Program-made: the position numbers and the translations under genes
Origin: Cladorhizidae sp. MBARI D1340-BT2
Taxonomy: Eukaryota; Porifera; Demospongiae; Poecilosclerida; Cladorhizidae
Reading direction: 5' to 3'
DNA: 64,000 bases
NCBI GenBank assembly: GCA_028752905.1
Contig: JAQNBH010000004.1
Coordinates: forward strand, 4,468,739 to 4,532,738
The notes under the pieces: generated by a model
The model's database searches: none
What the model saw: only the letters and a program-made list of their open reading frames with translations
Told to the model about the DNA's origin: nothing
Shown here: piece by piece, positions 22,054-34,292 of the stretch
Layout: each line of letters opens with the position of its first letter
Position numbering within the stretch: position 1 is the first letter of the stretch

Positions 22054-22716
22054 CTAACTCAGTTCAGACAGAATAAGAGACTTGAATAATGCGTCCATCC
22101 CTCCTTCATCCCATTGCTCCTTCATTGGTGCACAACACATTACCCCCACACTCACTCCTGTTCCCTCATTAGTCAGACTAATTGGACCCTCTCGTAGAAA
22201 ACACCACTCATCATCTTGCTCGACAAAATATTCAACCTTACATTCACAGACGCGATTAAACATTGTTCCAAGAACACGGATTTGAATATCTTTTGTTGTT
22301 GGCCAAGTTTTATAACTCCAGTCACTTTCTCCATCTGTCACAACGCAGCTCATTTGGGGCTCATCTCCCTCCACTTCAATCCCTGCCTTCAACCAGTGAC
22401 GATCGCTAGCATAAATGATCACTCCTGCTTGATCATACCTGACTTTGGGATTCAGGGTAAACGCCACTTCTGCGGACCACATCTGCAAACTCAATGGAAC
22501 TGGATATAAGAGAGCATGTCCAGAAGCTCGATTTACTGGAGGTTCCCGAAATGTCTTGCACCAGAAGTCAGTCTTTGGTTTGGGGGTTACTCTCAGACCC
22601 TCTCCCTCTTCCAGCTTAGCAGTAGCAGGGTCATTCTTCCAGGTTAGTCCACAAGACTCGAGGTTGCTCATAGAGCAGAAGTCAAATTTTATGGCCTTTT
22701 TTAGTTCTTCAGCCAT
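22054..22716 (-). CDS. DUF1349 concanavalin-like protein, intronless
   Basis: An intact 220-residue open frame starts at ATG 22716 and stops at 22054. It matches the DUF1349 family, also annotated as regulation-of-enolase-1-like, with a concanavalin A-like beta-sandwich fold. Visible signatures are W26 with a following NDP, GLRVTPKPKTDFWCKTF (about 41-57), a strand-rich core with YDQAGVIIYAS, HWLKAGIE, MSCVVT and SDWSYKTWP (about 95-137). Around 200 residues is the usual family length, so the protein looks complete. There is no signal peptide or membrane segment, so it is probably cytosolic. The biochemical activity of this family is not established. The intron-free gene among spliced ones suggests retroposition or old horizontal transfer, but this is not proven. 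It is the clearest intact host gene in the middle of the window. Confidence 0.85.
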   Translation of the reverse strand: MAEELKKAIKFDFCSMSNLESCGLTWKNDPATAKLEEGEGLRVTPKPKTDFWCKTFREPPVNRASGHALLYPVPLSLQMWSAEVAFTLNPKVRYDQAGVIIYASDRHWLKAGIEVEGDEPQMSCVVTDGESDWSYKTWPTTKDIQIRVLGTMFNRVCECKVEYFVEQDDEWCFLREGPISLTNEGTGVSVGVMCCAPMKEQWDEGGMDALFKSLILSELS

Positions 22717-22739
22717 CTTTCTCGCAAACTAGCATTCCT

Positions 22740-23760
22740 GAAAGGGGATCGCTGATTGTTTTACCGCATTTGCCCTTCCCAAGGCCGGCCGGCTGGCAGG
22801 GTAACCATTCCTGGCAACATTTGACTGACCGCTTCCGATTTCGCCAGGTTATTGGCATGACCCCATTCAACACAAGAAATTTAAGTGCCTCAGGTGATCG
22901 GGTCGTTGACTACACACGCGTGCACCTAAAACTTCATCGATGCGCTTGGCAGCTGTGGCTCAGAATGATGACAGCTAAGAGCTAGTGCAGCTGGGTTAGC
23001 CTGATGAAACTTTGAATTGTGGAGCTTTTGTTTCTGGAAGGGATCGTTTGGCATTCTTCGTATATACAGGATTTGGGAAAAGCTTGTACTCTGCCATTTT
23101 GCGCCTGGTGTTTGATGGAGCTACTATAAGACACCCATCTAGTGGTAATTGCTTAAAGACCGGGTCAGGCAGCTGTATGGTCGTTCAAAATGTGTGATCT
23201 TATTCTAGCTATATAGCTATAACTTTTTCACGGTATTCGTTGTAGCGTACCAAGTTGAACTATATAAAAAGTTGAACTAAATAAAAATAAATATGCATAT
23301 ATATATATAGACTTTATACAGAATAATCTTAACAAGCTAACAAGTTATGCAAGCATTTAACTCTCTTTGTGGCCAATTTTACTGGGCCTGTGCAAAACTT
23401 ACAATACATCTGCACTTGTCAAAAGTATCATGTAAATAAAGCCTACAATTCTGTATCAGGTTTGGAGCTTCATCTTTATGGGCTTGTCCTGTGTGTATCA
23501 TACAAGAGCAGGTAAGAAGTGAAGTTGCAAATGGTATCATCAGCTGGTCTACATAACTGGGGCTCAACATATTGGGAACAGGGGTATATATTCAGAACAG
23601 ATACACTTGTGTGAAGTTCTGATCTCTGTTTCTGACTAAGCTGTGGCACAATGTTCTCAATGAACTCTCAGTTACACAGTACAAATACAATGACAATGAC
23701 TTTCTTGATCAACTCGAGCCTTTAAAACAACCAAAATAAAAACAACCAAAATAAATAATA
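22740..23760. other. Upstream region of DUF1349 gene, no gene seen
   Basis: The promoter for the minus-strand DUF1349 gene should lie at about 22720-22900. I see no clear TATA box there. No family similarity is found in short frames out to the LINE fragment starting near 23770. Confidence 0.4.
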
Positions 23761-23769
23761 CCACTAACT

Positions 23770-24862
23770 AATTTTCAAGTACTTAGGAATATGGTTTGAT
23801 AGGAAGCTAAGGGGTAATGTTCAGTTAGAGAAGATGGCAAAGAAGGCAGAAGAGTGGGTTGGAAAGGTAATATGGATGAGTAGAGTGAATGGGCAGGTGG
23901 AAGTAGACAGAGGAAGAATGGTGTGGGAGCTTCTAGCGAGACCCAGTATGGAGCATGCAGCCGAAGTGTGGTGGACAGGAGGACGGAATGCTCGCAAGAA
24001 GTTGGAGTCAGCACAGATGAGAGTGGGTAGGAGACTGTTGGGGGCAAGTGATACAGTAGCAGGAGTGGCAATACGGGGAGATATGGGGTGGAGGAAGCTA
24101 GAGGAGAGGAGGGAAGAGATGAAGGTTTTGTTTGGCAAGAGATTAGAGGTGTTGGAACAGAGCAGATTGGTTAAAGTTGTTGTAAATAAACTACGAGAGG
24201 ATGGAGGAATTGGATGGTGGGAAGAATATGATATCTTGAGGAGAAAGTACAAGATAAACAATGAGGTTGGGTCAGTGCGCAAGTGGAAGGGGAAAGTGAA
24301 GGTGAGAAATGAGAAGGACTGGGAGGAGGAAGTAGACGGGAAAAGTACGCTGAATTATTATAAATTGGCAAAGAATGGTGCAGGGGTGGAGAGGTATGTG
24401 AGGTCCATGCATGGTCAGGAAGGTGTGCGGCTGCAATTTCGACTGAGGACTGCATCAGCTGGGTTGTTAGAGGATAAGAAGAGATGTGGGATAGTTAGGG
24501 ATGAGAGGTGTATAATGTGTGATAGTGGAGCAGGGGAGGATGTGGAACATTTCTTGGTGACATGCGGGGAATTTGAGAGGGATCGGCTGGTTCTGATAGA
24601 TGAGGTACGCAGAATTGCAGGGGCAAGACAGTGGCTGGATGAATTAAGAAGAGTGAGTAAGGATGGAAAGGTGGCATTGCTTTTGGGGAAAGATGTGGAG
24701 GGAGTAAGTGATGCAGTGATGGAGGAGGTGGGTGAGTGTGTTATGTATTGGGTAGGGAAGTGGTGGCAGAGGAGAAAGGAATTGTTGTATGGTCAGCTGA
24801 GGAATGATCTTTGGTCCACTCCTGTCCCCCCCTTCCTGAGCAGCGGGACACTCGTAACTTAA
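23770..24862 (+). mobile_element. 5'-truncated LINE: RT C-terminal domain, open frame
   Basis: The frame opens right after an in-frame TAA at about 23770. FKYLGIWFDRKLRG is the RT thumb motif, and the frame continues without a stop to 24862 (about 364 codons). It includes ARPSMEHAAEVWW (normally RP.LEYa..vW). A zinc-binding end follows, CIMCDSGAGEDVEHFLVTC (C-x2-C-x8-E-x3-H-x4-C, zf-RVT). The catalytic RT core is absent, so this is a dead-on-arrival copy truncated at its 5' end, as is usual for LINE insertion. The plus strand is strikingly purine-rich (GAG, AGG, GGG codons) compared with its surroundings. The absence of any stop points to a recent insertion. Confidence 0.8.
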
Positions 24863-25111
24863 TATTGTGGATAATTTTATTAATTAAGTACTGTTGACTT
24901 CTTTTTAAAATATAGATTGTTATTAGGTTAGTTACTAAATAGTTTCACACTGTGCTGTATTATATATGTGATGGCCTTAACAGGCTCAGCAATAGCAACA
25001 TTAAATCATTAACAAACATATTTAGTAATAATAATATAAAACTAAATAAAACTAGAATACATAACTAAAATGAATACATAACTAAAATACATAAATAACT
25101 AAAATTAAAAA

Positions 25112-25830
25112 TTAATTAATAAAAAATAACAAAAAAGCTAACGACAAGTTCAACTCGGAGCCAGCCAACCACCAATACAGGTAAGGCATTCCTCCTCTGG
25201 ACTGCCACTGAGAGATGCTGAAAGAGGTGAGCATGGCATTCACCTCCCCAGTCCTTTGCCTTATCCTGAGGCCGAGCTCCTTCAGGAAAGCCATCAACCT
25301 GGCCCTGATGACCCCCAAAGACTTGGGCACCAAAAAATGGCATGGATCTACACTGGCATACTTGACCACTTTCTTCTCCTCAGCCATAGCAGCCCCACAG
25401 CTCCAGCACTACTCATTGCTGCACCCCAATATGACTGGGCAAATGTATCCGGAAATATCACATCCCACTCCAGTTGCTTGCAACCATGGTTACCTCAAGG
25501 CATTTCCCCATCAGAATGAAAGAGACCCGGCGGTTCCAGCCTGGAAGGGGCACCGGCAGATGATAGTGCTCAGAAGAGGATGTCATTTAGGGCAGTATGA
25601 CGATAGAAATGTCCTTCATTCCTCTTGCAGCCAAGACAATGTGTGGCGAGACGATCCACTTCAGCTCCACAGTGCTGAGGATGACACAAAATGGAGCCCA
25701 AGTCGAGACCCATGACAACCTTGATGGTATCACCATCCATCCTCAAACCCTGGGACGAGATGGGCAGGGAATTTTAGCCATCCACCGGATTCTGAACATC
25801 GTCAAGCATTATCAGGTATTTATAAATGAT
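25112..25830 (-). pseudogene. Retroelement C-terminal domain (RT-linked, RLE-like) relic
   Basis: Minus-strand frames from about 25790 down give QGLRMDGDTIKVVMGLDLGS, HCGAEVDRLATHCLGC, YRHTALNDILFWAL, SRLEPPGLFHSDGEMP, LEWDVIFPDTFAQSY, then AEEKKVVKYASVD and LSVAVQRRNA-like ends. The pattern C-x2-H-C-G...H-x2-x-C...R-H-x3-N...E-P...W-D-V-[TI] is the C-terminal domain found on many invertebrate non-LTR reverse transcriptases. It resembles a restriction-like endonuclease with a zinc-binding part. Frames shift at least three times. I am sure of the similarity to that domain, less sure of its enzymatic naming. Confidence 0.6.
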
Positions 25831-25859
25831 GCGGCATAGTTGTTTTGTGAATGTGTAAC

Positions 25860-27110
25860 AAGGGGACCAATCAGCCTGTTATCCAGATTCTGCCTGCAAA
25901 AAGCCTATGTTGTAAGCGGGAACAGGCTCAGGTTCGTCTCCGCTCAGGATGTCTGCGTAATTCATTTTCTATCCTTTAAGCTGCTGTACACCTTCAGGAC
26001 TTCTCCACGTCTTCTCTCTTTGCCCTGATAGATTATTCAAGTCAATTGTGAGAGGTATTACTACCATTAATTTCGCTGAGGATGTCTGTACTTGGTTGCA
26101 GGCCACTCACTCTCCCTGTTGGAGTAGGGGGTCTTGGAATCTGCAGTGCAATGTATCTTGCCCTCTGCCTTCTTGGCCTCAGTTGCTGCCACTTATAACC
26201 ATCCAAGCCATCCTCACACATCACTTTCTTTCACGTATTGTCTGGATGATGCCCTTCATGGTGTATGGATCATGGCAATTCCTCCACCATCCAGTCATGC
26301 GGTGTGCTTCTAGAAGTCCTGGGATGCGTGCATGGTGTCAAACTATGGAATCTTTGTAGGAGAATGCACCTGACGATTTGGCTCGAGCGGGTTTATTGTA
26401 CCACATTAATTATGGGTTCACACACGATTAGCATAGTGCTATTGTGTACCCATTGCATTACACTGTACATGTAATTGCATAACATTTTATATTAAAAAAA
26501 ATATAAAAAAATGCTATGGAGACCGATCCAGTTCTTCATGCAATAGTACAAGTGTACTTTGGTGCTGCACTCTAATTTGAATAATAACACTTACGTGATA
26601 ATCACCTTATCACCTTATGTTTGTCTGCTAGCTCTCCAACTTTTACCTTCTGCCCTGACTGGTCCTCATGCAATCTTCCTTATATGCTATGCCACATTCT
26701 TTGTGCTTTCTCAAGCACTTCAATCCACAGCTATGATGTGGTATGTAATATATATATGCCCATGTCAATGCATATAGAGGAAAAAATAAATTAAAAAAAC
26801 CCAAGGCCCAACATGAACTTAGACCTGTACCATGCCACATGTCACAGGAGTTCAATAGGTTCAGGTCGCTGGTAATCTACTTCATTATACCAACTTATTA
26901 GTGGGCATGGGCAACTTCCACTGACATTCAATTCTAAACATGAAGAGAGTAATTTTAGGAAATATACTGACATTACCAAGACCATTGATGAAACTTAGCA
27001 ACACCACTTTGGTGCACTGGAACTCACATGTCTGGGCTACTGCATGCTCAACTAGAGTCCGTGTACTCATTCCCAGTATGCTTTTGGTGCTATATAAACC
27101 ATGCAACAAG
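25860..27110. other. Non-coding, possible upstream debris of the retroelement
   Basis: The minus strand near 26200-26040 has a short Pro/Arg-rich open stretch that may be an extension of the retroelement relic at 25112-25830, but I cannot match it. The rest shows no family similarity. Confidence 0.35.
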
Positions 27111-27119
27111 TACAGAGTA

Positions 27120-27332
27120 TGCTTGACGATAGAGAACACCTGCCAGACAAACAGGTGGTGTGGTATGCATTTGCAGTAGTAGAATCTGCCAGCATCAGTT
27201 ATATTGATGTAGAGAATATCTTCCAGACACACATGGAACAGTGGTGTGGTATGCATTTGCAGTAGTAGAATCATGCCAGTATCAGTTCCAGACAAACAAG
27301 GAACAGTGGTGTGGTATGCATTTGCAGTGAGT
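27120..27332. repeat. Three-unit tandem repeat
   Basis: Three diverged units contain GTGGTGTGGTATGCATTTGC followed by AGTAGTAGAATC and CCAGACA-type phrases. The last unit lacks part of the spacer. There is no coding content. Confidence 0.85.
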
Positions 27333-27849
27333 CATACAAATAACATGTCAACAAAACACAAGCAGACAAACAAATAGCAACAACAATACCATAAACTACT
27401 TCATAAAATGGCCATGTGTGGTAGGGTGTGGCATTCCATTCACCTCAGTTGCTGCTCTAGCTTAACACAGTCATTCACCACACCCACATAGCGACTATAC
27501 TTGTATATACAGTAGTGTAAATACAGTGCATTTTTTATCACTTATATTTGTAAATCGTGCATTTACTTGATCGGATATATATACGACTTTCCAACTGTAT
27601 TGGTACCAGCAAATTGGCTGAAATGATTGTATTAGCTAGGCAAGACACGAGCACATGTGACGGTATGGATGAGACTACAGACATATACAATGTATATGCA
27701 TACACATGTATTGTTTATTGCAACACAGCATCCACAAATTACTTCTGGTTCACAAGGTAGAGTCCGCCCATAATTCTAGAACTTGCCTATATACCAATGT
27801 TTCACCTGACACTTCTTGTTTGTGAATTGTATTTTAAAATCGATGTTAA

Positions 27850-28010
27850 AGGGCCCTGATCAAGGGTAAAGGTAAAATAAAGGGTAAAAAACAAAGGTAA
27901 AAACAAGGGCAAGGTATAAATTAAAAAACAGGGTAAAAACCAGGGTAAAAAGAAGACTGTTAAAAGAGCCAGGTTAAAAAATAGACTGTTAAAAATCTGT
28001 GCCAGGTTAA
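27850..28010. repeat. Degenerate GGGTAAAA repeat
   Basis: AGGGTAAAA / AAGGTAAAA motifs recur about ten times over 160 bp, forming a purine-rich low-complexity tract. The region 27335-27850 shows nothing recognisable. Confidence 0.8.
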
Positions 28011-28647
28011 TGTGTACACACTAATTCCACTTTAAGTGTGTGTCCAATCTACAAATTGGAAATTCAACAGTAAAATATTTGTGTTCCGGATCAAGGCTAT
28101 AATAGTACTTTGAACCTAACTAAATTCTAAGGAATAGACTGACCCTTGCCCTGTCACGAAACACAAAACAACGGAACAAAAGAAACGTCTAGAGCCAGCG
28201 AGAGGGGGGAAAAGTGCTCATTTGTTCATTTTTCTATTTTTACATATTATACATTGAATATGCACAATAATTGATCTGTTTTGCTTGATCCAGTCTATCA
28301 AGAAAGACATCTCTTTCTCAGACTCAAAAGTTATATGGAGGTGAAAGCCAGGTCTAGCTCGCTTTCAGGACACAGATTAAGAACTATCAGAGATGTACAT
28401 GCTTTTAAAATTGGCGGCCTCAGAACCATCATGTCCAAGTTTTCTGCATTTAGATGACACTTTATTTGTTTATTCTTGATAACTCTTGGCATTTAGGTAG
28501 ATATGAGTTGTACTTTTTATCATATGTATTGTTTCTTTTGCTTGTTTTGAGAGGTAGGTAATATTTTCCTTTGCTTTAGTATGACAACACTATCTTAACT
28601 CAAGCATCCACCATCTTCATCCTCAGTAATTGCTTCATCCATAATTT

Positions 28648-31255
28648 GTGACATGGCATAGGAAAAGGGGGAGTTTGAATTTTGAAGAAAATTTTTTTTA
28701 TTACATTTTCCACTTCCTTATACACCAAGCTATATCACAAATTTTTTTCAATAGTCAATATGGTACTATCACTGAGATAATCATGTTTTACTCTCATAAT
28801 AATTTAAGTTCCGATTTGTGGATTATGGTGTACAGTGTATTTTGTGATGTACACATGGTTCCAAGGGATGTTTGAAAAATGAAGAAATTGAATTGAACTA
28901 TGTAGCTATATAATCTATAGATACAGACAGAACAGCTTCACGGTAACAAAGTCATTCATAGCTTGGGCATGTTTTTTTGTTGTGTACAGGCTTACAACAA
29001 ATGCTACACAAACGTTTCTTTACACCTAAGCTGAGTGTTGCTTCTGTTGGTGGCTCAACCAGTACTGCATTATCTGATGATGTACTGGGATGTGCTGTAC
29101 CAGTTATGGCTGCAGAATTTTTTTTCTTTTAAGGATTTGCTTGTGATGGCTTGGGATGTGATGGCTTGGGACATGTGATATCACGACTAAGATTGGAGTG
29201 ACAAAGTACACGTATTTTGTCGTATAAGTACCACTGCCTCTCTAAATCCATTCCTTTCGGTACTACTTCTGATGGCAAGAGTGTCTTATCAATCACTGAT
29301 AAACCTTTCAGCAAGATAATTGATTCCTCAGGTTCATTTGAATACTCCCTTACAAACACAACTGTTGAATTTGAAACATCAACCCGAAATACATGGTAGC
29401 GAAGAATGTTTGGGACACTTTTAAATTCCAAGGAATGAAAAAAAGAAACCCAATCATAAACATGGACAAGAAGTTCACCAGTGGTTGTGTTTCTAGTAGG
29501 CATAGGTAGATTGTAACCCTCAGAAGATTCATTAACAACACGGCAAATTCCATGCATAGTGTCGATTTTAGATCTGCGGTATTTCTTCTTGATTAATTAA
29601 GCCAAAATACCTGTCACAACTGAACTTGGTGTGACCAGCAACCATAAAAGAAAGAGTGATCGACTTCTGCTTCCCAGTTATCACTCGCCACAATAAATAG
29701 AAGATGAATGCATTGTTCTTATTTTGACCGACACATTTATCACAATGAAGCTTTATCGTGCCATTTCCAACGCCGTAGTTCTCTAAAAAGTGGTGAACAT
29801 AACTAATAGTTGCATTTGCTCCTTTGCCAGTTATATCAGGTTCATCAATTAGATAGTTCACCTGTTTCGATTGGCCTTCACTGCAGACTCCAAATAATTG
29901 GCACTTCCTTGCAGTCAGAAAATATGCAGGACCGGGCTGTTGCTCATTATTATGGGTAATGTAGTTGTTGAGCGTAATCAAAACTGTAATGCATTTCACC
30001 TTGATAAGGCAACCTTGGGTGTTTCTCGTTGTGTCCTGCCCACTGTTCCGAAGCTGTACTACACTGGGAGCGGTAATTATGTCGTTCCAAACGTGCATGA
30101 TTAAGGTGTTGAGCAGTGTTTAAGTGCAACTGTTCTTTAACCTCTTCAGATAACGAAAAAGACTTCGAGATCTTTTCATTGTTCAACTGGCAAGTCAAGC
30201 ATAAATCTGTAGCAGGTATATTAGTAACCACAAATGGACGTAACTCATGCCATACTTGTTCAAATTTTCGGCGTGAAAAAACATTATTGTTTAAGGTTTC
30301 ACATGCTTCGGAATACTTTCTGTAAACATACGATTTACTCATGTCAGAGGGAAGAATAGTACATCAGAATCACGATGATTTGGCATTCTACCTGGCAGTG
30401 GTAGTCCATGAATGTCAGAAAAATTGTCTATGAAGCCAAGAGCATGAAATGTATCCTCTGGTGGGCATGTATTAGATGGAAGACGCTTGTCGTTGCCATG
30501 ACCCCGATTAACCAGTCCAACCGAATCAAAATGCTTCTGAAGTGCTTCCAATCCCTTGTGATTGATGGTATGAATGAATAAGAAAGTGTTCAGACATACT
30601 CTACGATTATGGGGAAAAAACGTGGTGTGGCGATGAGTTGAACCTGATGAACGGCAACCATCTACAGGTTGATCTGGATTAGTACGAAGGGATTGAAGTT
30701 GAGAGAGAATGAGAAGGTCCAATTCACTCCTAACTATCTGAAGGCAGTTTAGTCTTGTAGTAGTACACAATTGCTTGCTTATGATACTTGAACAAGCAGG
30801 GCCAAACTTACAACCACAACTCTTGGAGAAGAAGGTTTCAACCTTTTCAGCTTCATCCAGGTCAGAACTGCTGAATTTAAGCTCTATCACTGAGAGTTGC
30901 CATCAAGAACACCGCTGGTTGAAGGGACTGCCGCTATCTCAGCCATTGCTATGCAAACGAACTCGGTTTCGCAATCTACCAACTTAGCTAAGGTAAGAAA
31001 ACTAAAACCTACGTACGCTACAACTTTAGATCGCTGTAACTCGCACAATACTAACTCGAATTTCACAAAACAACTCCATTATTTTAGCTCAATTTATTCT
31101 CTAATGCCTATCAGTATGATGTAATGCGAGTTAAATTTAGCCAGTAAAACGGCGATTATGTAATCATGTTACTAAAATTGACTACCTCACGTTAAACAGC
31201 GTTTTCTCAAGTTTTAATTTTTTACGAACTCTGTCCTTTTCCTATGCCATGTCAC
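28648..31255 (-). mobile_element. Complete DNA transposon with 21-bp perfect TIRs
   Basis: The ends are exact inverted repeats of 21 bp (28648-28668 and 31235-31255, outer sequence GTGACATGGCATAGG), with looser similarity continuing inward. Both ends abut ATTT (28644-28647 and 31256-31259), a candidate 4-bp target duplication. At 38340-38520 a related sequence runs through the same flanks without the element (CCTTGATTTCTTCTTCATCC), which supports these boundaries. The 2.6-kb interior is almost filled by one minus-strand gene (28952-30946). The 4-bp duplication plus a D-D-D-like motif set resembles Sola-type transposons, but the assignment is inference. Confidence 0.88.
28952..30946 (-). pseudogene. 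DUF7869-like transposase with CCHC knuckle, frameshifted
   Basis: It starts at ATG 30946 (MAEIAAVPSTSGV) and ends with a CCHC zinc knuckle, C-S-I-C-C-K-P-V-H-N-K-K-T-C, and stop at 28952. In order there are FFSKSCGCKFGPACSSIIS (about 30830), GLPLPGRMPNHRDSD, SYVYRKY, TDLCLTCQLNN (a C-x2-C), MHYSFDYAQQLHYP, QPGPAYFLTARKCQLFGVCS, TISYVHHFL and LHCDKCVGQNKNN. Then come FMVAGHTKFSCDRYFGLI and MHGICRVV. The conserved Asp of SFDYAQ, of HCDKC and of FSCDRYFG are candidate catalytic residues of a DDE/D nuclease. The family is common in sponge, cnidarian and lancelet genomes as uncharacterised proteins. Frame changes at about 30905, 30345, 29950 and 29580, and a stop near 29130, inactivate this copy. 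Confidence 0.8.
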
Positions 31256-31259
31256 ATTT

Positions 31260-32540
31260 CTTCTTCATCCAAAATGTTTCTCCAAAATGTTTTCTTTTTC
31301 TCAAAAGCCACAGCAGAGCTGAACGGTGGAGGATGATGAAGGTTTACAAAGTGAGTGTGATGGCTTCATTAGATGATACACTACACTTCTATAATGCAAC
31401 TGAACAAATCCTGTAACAATTTGCTAAAAGCTTTACTGATACGTATATATCTAAATCAAGGCTCACTGGAATGTGACTGCAGACATCGTCCTTGCGATTG
31501 AAATTCAACATGTCGTCTGTCACAAATAATATGCTAGCTTGTCATTAGCAGACACCACACAATACTCAGTCATTGAGGCAGAGGGTTGCATTCTTCCTAG
31601 TTGCTTTGACCCACCATTTTCACTCGAGCATTTCTTTGACTTTGGCATGCTTACTACACTGACTACAGGTCTGCTATGCTCCTTAGTTCATTATCACTAT
31701 ATATCAGCAGGCCTTAGCTAATTCTCTATAACACCTTCACCGAAAAAGAAAGAAAACAGTATCTTAGTTAACATTACTGACACATCAGACACCAGTAAAT
31801 GAGGTAGAAATGGATTACTTTTGATTGCAGTTGAGAACCAATCTTTACATCGACTGAGATGAATCAGTTGGCCACATGGGTGATTTTTTAAAAAAAATTG
31901 AAAATTGATAAAGGAAGAATCTGAATAAAATCCCGTAAAAGTTATTGTTTATCCTCAGGGCCATAGGAATTCATGCAACAATCTGAGAGTAAATTATATT
32001 GACTTTATCGTAGGTTAAAGTCCTAGCATATCCAACTTTCATGAACTCTCAGCTGAGATAACATAGCTCAACTTGAAATTTAATCGCTCGACATTTTGGT
32101 TATATAGACTTACCTGAGAGCATCTAGCTGAAGTAAATTTCAAGTTGAAAGTTCTTGTGTTAAATCATGATAATAACTATCTCTATCAATTCCTTATAGA
32201 TTTTTGTTCTGATTGGGAGTACGAAAAATTAAGTGATAAACGTCTTCAAGGATTCCACCTTCCTGGTGCACTAAATGAGCTGCACTCAATTCCGCATTTC
32301 AATTCCGCATTTTTGTTGGTGGAATTCATGGACTTGGGAAACTGTTAACAAGTCCAAAGTAGAAGATACCCTGCCTTCTACAAAATGTTTGTTCGGTTGG
32401 TGAAGTTCCTTTGTGTATATATATATATACCTGCTAATGAGTCTTTGAATAAAACCATAGCTGACCCTTAATGAATACATTCAACAATCACAAAAAATAT
32501 ATTATGTCTGAAGTGCTCTAGGAACGAGTGGTGTAACCAA
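31260..32540. other. Non-coding, nothing recognised
   Basis: The right flank of the transposon (31256-31300) is related to 38501-38540. Otherwise this is AT-rich sequence without protein similarity. Confidence 0.4.
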
Positions 32541-32655
32541 CACTAGCAATGAGATATGGCAGGTGCTGGTGATGAGTATAATAATTATAGTGCCCAACAC
32601 AAATTGAAATTCAGCAGAGCTGTCGGCCTCCACCACTCACTAGCTATGGCATACA

Positions 32656-32745
32656 AAAACAACACACACACCAGCACACACACATGCACACACATGCACA
32701 CACACACACACATGCACACACACTGCATACACAGACAACACAAAC
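32656..32745. repeat. (CA)n / ACACATGC microsatellite
   Basis: Repeated ACACACATGCACAC units give misleading Thr/His or Val/Cys-rich open frames on the two strands. Confidence 0.95.
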
Positions 32746-32859
32746 TTACAAAAACTGAAACTTGAAACAAGAACAAAAACGTGTTTTTCCTCCAGGAAAC
32801 AAGTGTCGCTACTTGTGTATATAGACCACAGTTATTACTTGCACACCAGATCAAAGGAC

Positions 32860-34246
32860 AGGTGTCAAAGGATATTATGTAAATGTCATGTAAATTGTTC
32901 TTGGTGAAGGCTGAAGCATCTAGCCCAAGGGTTGAGGGACCTCAAGTTGATTAATGAGAAAGTCATTTGATGCCAACTGAGAGTTCATTGAGAGGTATTA
33001 TATAAGTAACAAGACCCATTCAGTAGTACTATATAGTGCTGGTTAAATAAATATGATATTGTCCTGATGATCTGATAATTATGATACAACAAGTGATAGG
33101 AAAGATGCAAGAGGATCATATAGCATGATGGGACATCACTATCCCTAAGAGTACAGTTATCACTGCAGAAAAGTGTCCTGCTGCTGAACGAATTGTTTTC
33201 TCTGCAGATCCAATCCCTGCAACTTTACCGAATATAACTCGGGGTGGAAGGTGTAGGTTTCCAGCACTGCGTGGCCACAAGTCACAATGAGCATAACCTT
33301 CTGCAATCGATGATTATAACTGGAAGGGGAAAACGCAAGGGGAAATGCAATATTTATATGAGACTCGTGCTAATCACACCTGCTAAGTACATAATATATT
33401 ATTGCCTTAAAACAGAGGTTCAACAAGTAGACGTACCAAGTTGTAGCATTTCTGCAACTTTTATAACTGTTGATGAATTTGACATATCCTTTGCTTGTGC
33501 ACCGGCCAATAAAGTTGCATATTACAAAAAGAAACCTCTCTGTACATATATATGTGAACATTGTATAGTGCTCCAGTTTCATAACTTGTTGTTACATCCA
33601 CTCCCTTCAGGTATTCCAACATCCAGGGAGTGACTAGACCCCCATTGACAGGACACCTCTTGAATGAAAAATGTTGTGCCAGAATTGGACTGCATGTTCC
33701 ATCGGCTCTGAATGTTTTTTTTTCTCCAATAATTCGTCTTGTATATTTTTACAGTAATGTGAGAGCTCAGCAGTGTGCGTTTGGTCATTGAGGATTAGCT
33801 CAAAACTGTTGATCACTGCATTCCACTGGCACCGTGGAAACCTATGGAGACACAGAACTTTCCGGTAGAGACTCCTACATGATTAGTTTACAAAGTCGTT
33901 CAAGTTATCCTTAATTAGCGCCTCTATAATCTTCGTGAGCTTAGCTACTGAACTGGGTACGGGATAATGCACAACATCGCTGCAAAGGCTTCCCCGCACA
34001 ACCGCTGCTTTTTGGCAGGAGGATAGGGGTCCACCGGATAGGGGTCCACCGTCGAAGGGATTGGAGGAAATCTTGCTAATGGACTTACTGTGAATCCTTA
34101 CAATTAACAGGGCCGGAGACAAGATGACGTATCCGTATATAGTGCCATATTTGAATCTAGCACAAAATTGTTTTGCGCATGTGCAACACTAATGAACCCC
34201 GAAGCGCGTTTCAATGTTAATCCCCAATGAAACCGCACAACCCAGT
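32860..34246. other. No recognised gene
   Basis: Short open stretches exist (for example minus 34122-33883, with a 16-bp direct duplication of GGATAGGGGTCCACC) but none resembles a known family. Nothing else is seen. Confidence 0.4.
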
Positions 34247-34260
34247 CAGAGATCTAGGGT

Positions 34261-34292
<32 letters not shown>

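Noticed and set aside
23775..24282. Pro/Leu/Ser-rich minus-strand frames opposite the LINE fragment
   Set aside because: Antisense shadows of the purine-rich LINE coding strand; no family resemblance.
33883..34122. 79-residue minus-strand frame
   Set aside because: Reads somewhat like an exon but contains a 16-bp direct duplication, has no family match and no clear splice context.
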